DNA of 64,000 bases, taken from Triticum aestivum. Taxonomy: Eukaryota; Streptophyta; Magnoliopsida; Poales; Poaceae. The position numbers and the translations under genes were made by a program. Positions 42,405 through 51,620 of the stretch are shown here, one piece after another. Location of the stretch: positions 321,453,955 through 321,517,954 of the forward strand of contig NC_057813.1 in NCBI RefSeq assembly GCF_018294505.1, given 5' to 3'. Numbering within the stretch: position 1 is the stretch's first letter; every line of letters starts with the position of its first letter. Below the pieces are notes generated by a model. The model made no database searches, was not told the origin of the DNA, and worked only from the letters and a program-made list of their open reading frames with translations.

Positions 42405-43500
42405 GCCTCCATCTGCCGTGGCCGTGCTCTTTGTGAGGCCTTCTTGGTCTTGTGCTGCCGTGGCCGGGGCAGCGGTTGGTCGTGACGCAGCCTTGATCTG
42501 GCGCTCTTCCCGAACTGCCACTAGAGCTGCACTCGCGGAGTAGGGTGTGGCGGCGAGGTAGAGCACCAGGGGCTCGAGAGGGCGTGGTGCCACCATCACA
42601 GGAGGGCTGGTCAGGTACTTCTTGAGGTCTTGAAATGCTTGGTCGGCCTCCTATGTCCATTCAAACGGACCCTTCTTCTTCATCAGCTTGAAGAAAGGCA
42701 AGGTGCGCTCCCCCAGCTTGGAGATGAAGCGCCCTAACACAGTTACGCGTCTGGCAAGCTTCTGCATTTCTCTGAGAGTTTGCGGTGGACTCATGTCTTC
42801 GATTGCCTTGACCTTCTCCGGGTTGGCCTCGATCCCTCTGTGGGACACGAGGAAGCCCAAAAGCTTGCCTAAAGGAACGCCAAACACACATTTCTCCGGG
42901 TTGAGTCGTAGGTCCACTTCGGGGAGGCTCACGAAGGTCTCTTCCAGGTCCTGGATCAAGGCCTTCGCCTCCCGAGACTTCACCATGATGTCATCGACTT
43001 AAGCCTCGGCGTTTTTCCCGAGCTGATGGCCCAAGGCGATGTGCATCAGCCACTGGAAGGTTGTGCCCGTGTTGAACAACCCGAACGGCATGTAGGTGTA
43101 GCAGCACACCCCGCATGGGGTCAGGAAAGCCGCCTTCTCCACATCTTCTATCGCTATCTTGATTTGGTGATAGCCTGAAAATGCATCCAGGAAACACAGC
43201 AGGTCACACTTGGCGGTGTAGTCGATGATTTGGTCGATGCGAGGGAGCGGGAACGGATCTTGAGTGCAGGCCTTGTTGAGGTGGGTGAAGTCGGCACACA
43301 TGCACTCCTTTCCTCCCTTTTTCGACACAACAACAGGGTTTGCCAGCCATTCGGGGTAGCAAACCTCGTGAATAACACCTGCTGCCTCTAGCTTGCGGGT
43401 TTCTTGAACAATGAAGGCCTTCATCTCGGTGGACAGCCACCTTGCTTTCTGCTTCATAGGGCGTAGATTGGGGCACACATTCAGGTGATGCTCAATCACC
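42405..43500 (-). pseudogene. Tat reverse transcriptase, broken
   Basis: On the minus strand: VIEHHLNVCPNLRPMKQK-type start, the conserved ADFTHLNKACTQDPFPLPRID, LDAFSGYHQI, YMPFGL, then the catalytic motif read as *VDDIMVKS, where the Tyr codon of YVDD has become TAA (42999-43001). It continues with LRLNPEKCVFGV, the connection to RNase H and FEWT*EADQAF with another stop. It is interrupted on the left by the nested element and resumes at 33920. Confidence 0.88.
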
Positions 43501-43520
43501 TGCCTTGGGACCCTCGCTAG

Positions 43521-44200
43521 CTACTTGGGTTCCCATGCGAACAGTTCCTTGTTCGAGCGCAGGAACTTCACCAGTGCCTCCTCTTGGTCGGGGTCGAGGT
43601 TGGCACCTATGGTGAAGGTAGCTCCTGAGGACCCGTCCTCCTCAACCGGCACTTGCTTGGTCTCCGCCTTGTCCTGGGTGAAGAGCTGCTTCTTCTTGGT
43701 TGGCGTAGCCCCCTTGGCCTTGGAGGTGTCCATGTTGGCAGACTGTGCTATCGTGTCTGTCTTGAGGGTGAGCTTGAGCGCCGGCAGAGCATCCTTGGTA
43801 TCCCCAACTATGGTGAGGACGCCGCTGCTCCCGAGCATCTTCATGAGGTTGTAGGCCGGATGGATCGCTGCCATGAACTAGGCCAAGGCGGGGTATCCGA
43901 GGATGGCCTTGTACGGGAGGCCGATGAGGGCGATGTTGAAGTTGAACAGCTCCGTGCGGAAGTTGTCGTGGGTGCCGAAGGTCACAGGGAGGCAGATCTG
44001 CCCAGGGAGCTGGAGGAGCCGCCTCCGACGCTCGAGAAGGGCTTGCTGGGTTGGAGCCATTCCAGGGGTACATGGAGGAGGCTGAAGGCCTCCACCGAGA
44101 GAACATTGAGGCCGGCGCCACCATCGATGAGGGTCCTAGTGACGGCCACCTGGCAGATGGTGGGTGTGCAAAGCATTGGGAGCGCACCCAAGTAGGCGGT
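43521..44200 (-). pseudogene. Tat protease and linker, broken
   Basis: The minus strand shows the retropepsin active site LIDGGAGLNVLS, a shift of frame near the poly-Ser region, then GYPALA*FMAAIHPAYNLMKM (AAG-to-TAG at about 43877) and a charged linker ending NKELFAWEPK* before RT. DGG instead of DSG/DTG is usual for plant Tat elements. It would have cut the polyprotein. Confidence 0.75.
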
Positions 44201-44289
44201 GTTGACGAGGTGATCATCCGAGTTGAAGATCAGGTCGGCTTTGGGCGCCGCCCATCCCGGAGGAGCTCCTTGCCGCGCGAGGGCGGCAC

Positions 44290-44710
44290 CGATCTAGCAG
44301 AAGAATGGCTTGGCGTGGCGATGTGAGGGTGGCACTTGCGAGCCGCCAAGGAGAACTGCGACGACCGGGGGCGCCAGCGCAGCGTACTGGGCAAGGAAGA
44401 GGTTGCGTAGCTCCTCCTAGGAGGCCACAGAAGATGTTGCCAGGTAGAGCAGCCAAACGCGCGGGACACCGGTGAGGGCCATGGGAAACCAGTTGGCCAT
44501 GACCTTGTCGTCACCTCCGGCCTTGAGGACGGCCTCTTCATATGCCAGCAGGAAAGCCAGCGGATCCGTCGCGCCGTTGTAGCGCGGCGGCATCTCTGGC
44601 TTGAACTTGTGTGGCCATTGCACCTGCCGCAAGGCGGGGGCCAAGGCTCGGAGCCCCCTAGCCCCAGCGCTGGCATCGGCCACCGGAGCCGGTGGGGCGT
44701 TATCCGCCAT
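44290..44710 (-). pseudogene. Tat gag, strongly shortened
   Basis: Starts with ATG at 44710 (MADNAPPAPVADAS), followed by the capsid-like part KFKPEMPPRYNGATDPLAFLLAYE, MANWFPMALTGVPRVWLL and, after a stop, RNLFLAQYAAL. Protease begins only ~250 bp further on. The normal gag C-terminus with a zinc knuckle is missing, which indicates an internal deletion. Confidence 0.75.
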
Positions 44711-44751
44711 GGGGTGGAGAGCGAGCTGATGGAAGGGAGAGCTCCGGCAAA

Positions 44752-44770
44752 CCCCTACCTGGCGTGCCAA
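44752..44770 (-). promoter_or_regulatory. Primer-binding site of the minus-strand Tat element
   Basis: On the minus strand TGGCACGCCAGGTAGGGG, adjoining the LTR end at 44772. It is close to the PBS of the plus-strand Tat element at 46336. Confidence 0.75.
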
Positions 44771-44771
44771 A

Positions 44772-45679
44772 TGTCGGATATCGGGTTCCGGCAAAACCCT
44801 TAAGGTTCGAACTCTCAAGTGCGCACAAAGATCTTCTCCCTACCGATCCACGCCCCAAAACGTCGCCGCGAATCTAAGCTAGCACGATGAACAACACAAG
44901 AGACACAAGATTTATATAGGTTCGGGCCACCGTTGTGGTGTAATACCCTACTCCTATGTGTGGTGTGGTGGATTGCCTCTTGGGCTAATGATGAATAGTA
45001 CAGAGGAAGAACAACCTCGTGAGAGGTGTTCTTGTGGTGGTGCGCTTGGAGAGGAATTGCTCCGTCTCTATTGGCTCTAGGTGAGAACTCGATGATGCCC
45101 CTCTCTACTGTGGTGGCTAGCCCTATTTATAGAGGCCCTGGTCCTCTTCCCAAATATTAAGCGGGAAGGAAGCCAACAACGGCCATTTTGAAGGGGGACA
45201 GCTAGTACAAGCTATCCTGACTAAAGGTGGTCTTCGACTGCCAAAGGCACTGGCGATGACACCGTCTTGGGCTCCATGGTGACCTCCGTCATGCCGTCCT
45301 GCTAGTCTTGGTCTCGTTGCACCGATATGGAAACCTTTGCTTGGTGCCTCGGTACTCCGCGCCTGCGCTTGCTCCCTTTGCACCAAAGAGGAAACGAGGA
45401 CACTGCGCAGGCTGGTGCCCGCCTGGTCTTGATCGTCATGGCTTGCGTCATGAGCACCTCGCGAGGTACCCCTTGCCTTGATCTCTCTGCCTCCTTACGA
45501 GCCTGCCTGGTGAGGCCGCCCTTGAGGAGGCCTTGTGCCGTCTGCCCCGTGAGGCTTGGCCCCTCGTGAGGGTCTTGAACTTGGGTTGATGAAGACGGGC
45601 CGTACTGGGCCACTACTTGAGCCACGCTGTAGGCCGTAGGCAGGCAAGTCTGGGGACCCCCGTTCCCAGGACGCCGACA
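44772..45679 (-). repeat. 5' LTR of the minus-strand Tat element
   Basis: 908 bp matching 28617-29535 with a few small indels. Minus-strand TATA CTATAAATAG at 45123-45132. Followed by the GAGGC duplication. Confidence 0.92.
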
Positions 45680-45684
45680 GAGGC

Positions 45685-46331
45685 CCTCAGCAAGCCTTGC
45701 CGGGGACGATTGCGGGGCCGCGACCAAGCCCGCGCCCGACAAGGTTTTGCCACCTCACCACCGCTACAGTGCGAAGACCAGCTTGCTAACTAGGCAGACG
45801 CCTGCGTGGCAACATGCAGATCTTCATGGAGGCTCTACCACCGCGCCATCTCAGCAGCTGGCTAGCCAGCGTGGCACTGCATTCCTTGTCGTCCTGGTCA
45901 CGTGTCAAGGTAAGGTAGGGCAGCGACGGACGGGATGGCTTCTGTTGCCGTCCTTGATAAAGTGAAGGGGCACGTAGGCAGCGCATTAAATGCGTTTGTC
46001 CTACAACGCCCGTGATAAGTGTGTACACCGTAGATACTTTCCACCTCCTGTGTGCCGTTGTGGCAACCCCTTTGACATATAAAAGGAGGCCTGAGGCAAA
46101 CTGAGAGGGGATTCGGACTTTTTGAGCAAGGCATGCACCGCAGCTAGTTCAAGAACTCAAGAACACAGAATATACACACAAGCAGTACTAGGGTATTACG
46201 CATCTTTGCGGCCCAAACCTGGGTCAAAATCCCTCGCACTGATTGCTAGACCCGCTCTTCGTGCAGCTCCTCTCCCTGCCAACCGTAGAAGGGATCGTCC
46301 CTAATCCCATAGGTGCTCGTTTTCCCCAACA
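45685..46331 (+). repeat. 5' LTR of plus-strand Tat-like element, second part
   Basis: Continues 28194-28616 after the inserted element and ends CCCCAACA. A TATA box TATAAAA lies at 46078-46084. Confidence 0.8.
46078..46084 (+). promoter_or_regulatory. TATA box of the plus-strand Tat-like LTR
   Basis: TATAAAAGGAGG motif in GACATATAAAAGGAGGCC, about 250 bp before the LTR end. Confidence 0.7.
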
Positions 46332-46335
46332 TCTT

Positions 46336-46353
46336 TGGCGTGCCAGGTAGTGG
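46336..46353 (+). promoter_or_regulatory. Primer-binding site of the plus-strand Tat-like element
   Basis: TGGCGTGCCAGGTAGTGG, four bases after the LTR end. It is the same type as 44752-44770. Confidence 0.75.
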
Positions 46354-46420
46354 GTAGAAGTTGTGAGAATCCGGTCTATCAGTTAGTGCAGCAGTTTTCT
46401 TCATCGCCACTGCTCCGAAG

Positions 46421-48290
46421 ATGAAGACGATTGCAGTGGTTGGTTCATCTAAAGCCGCTCCTCCCCTGCCAACACGGACGGGCGATGTGGCAGACACGGG
46501 TGGTGGAGGAGATCAATATCGTCCACGCCACCATGATACGAGAAGCCAGGCTAGCGGCATTGTCCGCAGCGACGACGACAGTCCACACGCCGCCACGCCC
46601 AAGGACGGAACTGTGCTAGTTGGTGCGGGGACCTCGAAGGGCAGAAAGACGACCCTGCCAGCGCACGTGCCATGGTCCTCTCAGCTCATGCGTGACGAAC
46701 AGCGCCGCGACGTTGAGGACCCCGGGCGTCGATGTGGCAAGAGCCCTCGGCGTCACTCTCAAGACGCGGAGGGCCGACATGCACGCCATGATGCTGGCAA
46801 AAAAGGGCACGGCCGTGGATTCATGATGGAACTCCTTCTAACATAGTTAGAAGTCTGAGTTCCTCCCATTCCTCGCGCCTGTCGCTGCCACCGACATGAG
46901 CAGAAGCATTGGCGCGAGCGCAACTACTCCTCGACTTCCCTCCTACTGTGGAGAAGCAAGAAGATTGGAGGGATGGCCACCGGGAAGCAAGTCCCTCGCA
47001 ACACTGGGACACCGAGCCAGCGCGCGTTGACAGTGGAAGGGTTGGAGGCACCGCAAACATGGTGCACTCCCCTCCACCACGGCCTGCCCATCGGGTTGAT
47101 GCCCATGATAACGTGTCCATGGCGTCGTCTGACCCATGAGCGTGTTGCGACCAACGTCAAGTTCTTCGGGAGTGGCTCAAGGAAGACGCCCGGACCACTA
47201 TCGAGCGGTGACGAGAGGCGCGTCACCAATCTGATAGGCGTGTTGGGCCTACTGCGTACAGGCCTGCGCCAGGGGATGATGGCGACTTGCCCTATGCAAT
47301 AACCTGTCCAGCGTTCACCCGTGAGTTGCGGCAGTTCCAGTGGCCCACCACTGCATGTTCAAACCGGAGGTCCCAGAGAAGTACGACGGCAAGACCCATT
47401 CGTCTGTGTTCCTGAATATTTACACCATTGAGATGCAAGCTGCCGGAGCATGAGACAACAAGGTACTCTCCAACTATTTCCCATTGGTGCTCAAGCCCAA
47501 CGTCATGTCATGGTTGATGCACTTGCCGATAGATTCCATCTCCTCTTGGTCGGATCTGTGCCATGAGTTTGTTGGTGCTGGGCGGCCACATAGCTCCTGG
47601 CTAGGCAAGTGATTTGCATGTGATCCCTCAGAGGGATGGCGAATGCTTGCGCAACTACACAGAGATTCAGCCATGTACAGTACAACATCCCTGATGTTCA
47701 TCTCGCCGCTATCATCAGCGCGTTCAGTCAGAATGTGCGCAATCGTCAGATGCGTGAAGAGCTGGCGATGAACAAGATTGCGGATGTTGTTGAACTGTAT
47801 GTTTTGGCTGATAGATGTGCCCGAGCTGAGGAAGGAAGGAAGTACCCTGGCGAAGATGACGACACGGTAAGTGATTATGAGGATGAAGACATTGTCGCCT
47901 TGGCAAAGAAGGGCTGGCAACGCAACATGAAGCGCAAGGGAAAGACCGTGCTTGCGATCGAGTAATCCGACGACCCCGACACCGCTAAGAAGGCCAAGGT
48001 TGACGACCCCGGCAAGGAGGTTGCCTGGTGGGACGCCTGCCGGGCCTTGGCGGTTGCTGGCAAGTCAGAGGGCTTCGACAAGCAGTATTGCAAGATCCAC
48101 CGTACCAAGGTCCACAACCTCCAAAACCACCGCCAAGTTGAGCAGCTGATGGAGAAGCAGAGGGATGAGTACGAGAGACAAGACAAGGAGAAGGGACAAG
48201 ATGGCGCTGAGGGATTCGGCAAGAAGCGCGGCGGCCAAGGAGGTCGTTGCGACAAGGAAAGGCAGCAAGAGAGGCCTGCTTGAGGCCGTG
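46421..48290 (+). pseudogene. gag of the plus-strand Tat-like element, broken
   Basis: The N-terminal frame starts at 46421 (MKTIAVVGSSKAAPP), followed by a variable charged stretch. From about 47340 the capsid part is recognisable in pieces: FKPEVPEKYDGKTH, FLNIYTIEMQAAGA*DNKV, MSWLMHLPIDSISSWSDLCHEFVGAGR. Further on are NIPDVHLAAIISAFSQNVRNRQMREELAM, an acidic stretch and a Cys/His segment (YCKIHRTKVHNLQ). Frame changes and stops occur between the blocks, so no full gag can be made. Confidence 0.7.
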
Positions 48291-49325
48291 ACAAGAAAGA
48301 GGAAGATGACGATCATGATGTTGATGACGAGTCCACCGAGCATGAGTTTCAGAAGGCGATAGAGGTCATGTGTGTTGACGTAGGTGCCTCATTGCATTCT
48401 TCCTGCTGCCAACTTAAACAGTGGGCACGTGAGATTAATGTGACGGAATCGATGGTCGACGCCCAGAGGCCACTAAAGTGGTCCCACATGCCTACTATTT
48501 TCGATGTTGAAGATCACCCTGATCCCACAACCGTGGTCGGGTGTTTTCCTGTGTTGGTCTCACTAACGACACACAACCTCAAGGTGACAAAAATGTTAGT
48601 TGACGCTGGGGCGGGTCTGAACTTGAGCTCGCCCAATGTGATCAAGAGGCTGCAGATCCTTGATGAAGATCTCGAGGAAATGGGTATGTTCCAAGGGATC
48701 AATCCAGGGAGAAGCCAGCCCAAGGGAAATGCCATGCTACCAGTTACATTTGGTGGCGACCTAAACTACAGGACAGAGAGGATCGTTTTTTATGTCACCA
48801 AGATCCCGTTGCCATATAACGGGATCCTTGACCGTCCGGCACTAGCCAAGTTCATGGCGGCGTCGCACTACGCATATAACAAGCTAAAGATGCCCGGCCC
48901 AATGAGCATCATCACCGTCAGCTACGACAAGAGGGGTGCGCTCATTTGTGCCGATCAACTTTATCAAGAGGCAGTTGCAGCGTCTGCTGCCAAGGTACTT
49001 GCTCCTGCCGCCGAGAAGAAGACTGGCAAGGCTTCGGCCGCCGGCAAACTCCTGGCTCTGGTAAGGGCTCCTGCACTCACCTCGGCAAACGTAGGTCTTT
49101 GGAGTGTTGCGTTCCCGTTGAGGACGTACCGGAGAGATCTACTAGGAATAGCAAGAAGTCCAAGGCGAGCCCACCAGAAACCAAGAAGGTACCCGTCAAG
49201 GAGGATGGCATGGGTGGAGCTTTTACCATAAGCTCCACCCTCGACAGCAAATAGGAAAGCATGCTCGTCGCCTTCCTGCGGGCGAATGTCGATATGTTTG
49301 CATGGCAAGCATCCGACATCCCCGA
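48291..49325 (+). pseudogene. Protease and linker of the plus-strand Tat-like element, broken
   Basis: Contains the protease site MLVDAGAGLNLSS and the block VTFGGDLNYRTERIVFYV...YNGILDRPALAKFMAASHYAYNKLKMPG typical of Tat protease. A low-complexity Ala/Lys stretch and ISSTLDSK*ESMLVAFLRANVDMFAWQASDIP follow, which is the start of the RT region. The coding is lost after 49325; RT and integrase are absent. Confidence 0.75.
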
Positions 49326-49540
49326 CTACACGCCCCGGGGCCTCCCCTCAGAGGGAGCCCCTCCCACGCGCCAGTGTAAGGCCCATGCTCTGCGCTAGCG
49401 GAGGACACGATCGAGGAGCGACTATGCCCATGCAAGATTGGAAGCGTCATGCTCCGCACTGATGATAAACAACTGAGGGCACCTTAGTGCTGCACTAACC
49501 TCAGGAGAGCCCCAGGGCTCGTCCTCTGGCCCCACTGTCA
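49326..49540. other. Unassigned sequence between two Tat-like elements
   Basis: GC-rich; I recognise neither coding sequence nor a complete LTR. It ends CCACTGTCAG directly before TGTCAAAACC. Confidence 0.4.
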
Positions 49541-50006
49541 GTGTCAAAACCGGCGGATCTCGGGTAGGGGGTCCCGAACTGTGTATCTAAGGCTAATGGT
49601 AACAGGAGGGCGGGGACACGATGTTTACCCAGGTTCAGGCCCTCTTGTTGGAGGTAATACCCTACTTCCTGCTTGATTGATCTTGGTGATATGAGTATTA
49701 CAAGAGTTGATCTACCACGAGATCGTACAGGGCTAACCCTAGAAGCTAGCCTATAATTATGATTGTTGTTGTCCTACGGACTAAGCCCTCCGGTTTATAT
49801 AGACACCGGAGGGGGCTAGGGTTACACAAAGTCAGTTACAGAGACGGAGATCTACATATCCAAATTGCCAAGCTTGCCTTCCACGCAAAGGAGAGTCCCA
49901 TCCGGACACGGGACGAAGTCTTCAATCTTGTATCTTCATAGTCCAACAGTCCGGCCAAAGTATATAGTACGGCTGTCCGAGGACCCCTTAATCCAGGACT
50001 CCCTCA
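49541..50006 (-). repeat. LTR of a Tat-like Gypsy element, minus strand (3' LTR)
   Basis: 466 bp. On the minus strand it starts TGAGGGAGTCCTGG and ends GGTTTTGACA, an LTR type common in wheat-tribe genomes (recognised from memory). CTATATAAA on the minus strand (49794-49802) sits within an inverted repeat CCTCCGGT/ACCGGAGG. A purine tract at 50007-50022 (minus: GGTTGAGGGGCTAT) marks it as the 3' LTR of a minus-strand element. The PF04195-like ORF next to it is thus antisense to the element. Confidence 0.75.
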
Positions 50007-50379
50007 ATAGCCCCTCAACCAGGCTTCAATGATGATGAGTCCGGCGCGTAGATTGTCTTCGACGTTGCAAGGCAGGTTCTTCTCCAAAATCCCTGAGTAC
50101 CTGTTGTAACAAGCAGTGTCCGGCTTCCCATTAATGTTGCACTCCTCGGCTTCTGTGCTTTAATAATTGCCATCTCCACGTGTCGAGCGAATGCGAGAAG
50201 TCAGGGCATTTTTACATTTGCCACCCTGACCATGTAAGTAAATAGTCTATTTAAAGAGACGGGGATCCTCAGATCCAAACCACACCCTCCTCCCCCAGCG
50301 AGTATCCATCAGAGCGCGCCCAGAAGAAACCATCCCATCATTGACGGCCATCGCGGTTCCTCCTCTCCCTCCCATAGCA
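50007..50379. other. PPT and antisense-ORF promoter/leader region
   Basis: It begins with the minus-strand PPT. A TATTTAAA box near 50249 and a C/T-rich leader (CACCCTCCTCCCCC) precede the plus-strand ORF. No intact ATG in frame was found. Confidence 0.45.
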
Positions 50380-51620
50380 CTAAGACAGGCGATTGGGAGA
50401 AGTGTTCTGTTCCCCATAGCCGATTGGTGGAGTTGCAGACCAAGGGGTTTCTCCCGCCTGCGTACATGGTCCCCGTTTGAGCCGGACTAGCCACTTATAA
50501 TGGCGGGGTGCAAGCAGAGAGTTTGCCCAACCCGTCCAAGGGGGAGCAGGTATGCCTTGTCCCTTACTTGCTGAGGGGACTTGGATTTCCAATCCATCCA
50601 TTCCTCTGTGGGCTCCTGGAGTTCTATGGCCTCTAGCTATTTCTGGGTTGTGAAGCTCATTTCGAGCTATGGAAGAGGCTATTCTGCCTCGTACCCCGCA
50701 CTCAGGAGGGGTCGGTATATCAAGTGGGTGGAGCCGAAATATGGCGCATCGCTGGGACCAGATACCTATCCAGTACTCCGAAGAAGACATCCGAAGACTG
50801 GCCTTCGGAGTGGTTTTATATGGAGGACATCCCCCTTCCGGACCCTATTCGGATGGTCCTTCCTGAGTTTGTAAATGTCTCGTTGAAGAAACGCCAAAGC
50901 TGGCGCCCTCGGAGCCCCCAGGAGGAAGATAACAGAGAAGTCCCTTTCATGATGGACAGGATAAAGATGCTGGCCAAATCAGGGCTGACCATAATTGAGG
51001 TTATGTCAATATGTATAATACGGGGAGTGCAGCCACTTCAATATCGGGGGAAACCCATGTGGCACTTTAATGGAGAAGATGATGCCACCCGATGCGGCCG
51101 CAAAGGTCCGGACTCCGCCGCCGCTCTAGCAAAAATATTGTCCGATTTGTACAAAGGAGAAGAAGAGGAGTTCATTCGTATCAAGCCACATGATGGATTT
51201 TCCATGTACAACCCCCCAAGCTGGGTGAGCTGCTATCTTTTATTCCAGTCTTTAGCACAAATATTTACTTTGCCAATTCATAGCAGGAACTACGAAAAGC
51301 TATGAGGGAGGTTCACAGCCCGTCTCCATAGCCAGAGGACCCCGACCGGGCCCTTGACCCTAGACTTAAAGAAGATCCGGACACATTTGTGGAGCTTGTC
51401 GACAGGACAATTTATCAGTTAAGCTGTGATGGTGCTTTGGTGGCCATGATAGCTGATTATCCTGGCCTACTCCCTGTATCACATGTAAGTAAAACCGGAG
51501 TCCCAACTTGCAAGAAGGATCCCCTCTCTGCGCCTTACCCACCGCTCATGTATTGCGTTCTACAGGGAAGGCCATCGGGACACCGCGCCGAACCTGCGAT
51601 GACTCGTCAACAAGGGGCAC
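50380..51620 (+). pseudogene. Antisense, intron-containing ORF of putative gypsy-type transposon (PF04195) type
   Basis: The plus strand reads CLVPYLLRGLGFPIHPFLCGLLEFYGL, then DWPSEWFYMEDIPLPDP and a stretch to NPPSW, a pattern I associate with the plant putative gypsy-type transposon domain. Two introns with GT...AG borders are visible: 51225-51286 (joins PPSW to ELRKAMREVHS) and 51485-51565 (GTAAGT...CTACAG, 81 bp, frame-neutral). Stops at about 50478, 50633 and 51333 and a frame change make it a pseudogene. The 3' part is lost at the junction with Tekay-like pol near 51615. It lies just inside the 3' LTR and antisense to it, like the B3-like ORF at 29872. The function of such proteins is not established. 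Confidence 0.6.

Larger units (their letters stand above)
28617..45679 (-). mobile_element. Tat-lineage Gypsy element, minus strand, defective
   Basis: Two LTRs (28617-29535 and 44772-45679) are flanked by the direct repeat GAGGC (28612-28616 and 45680-45684). On the minus strand the order is 5' LTR, PBS, gag, protease, RT, RNase H, archaeal-type second RNase H, integrase, an antisense B3-like ORF, PPT and 3' LTR. The second RNase H and the antisense ORF before the 3' LTR are hallmarks of the Tat lineage. Removing the nested element at 33930-42399 leaves about 8.6 kb. All coding parts carry stops or frameshifts. Confidence 0.92.

Noticed and set aside
44051..44326. Plus-strand frames over Tat gag/protease (for example 43653-44195)
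   Set aside because: They are antisense shadows of the minus-strand gag-protease coding sequence.
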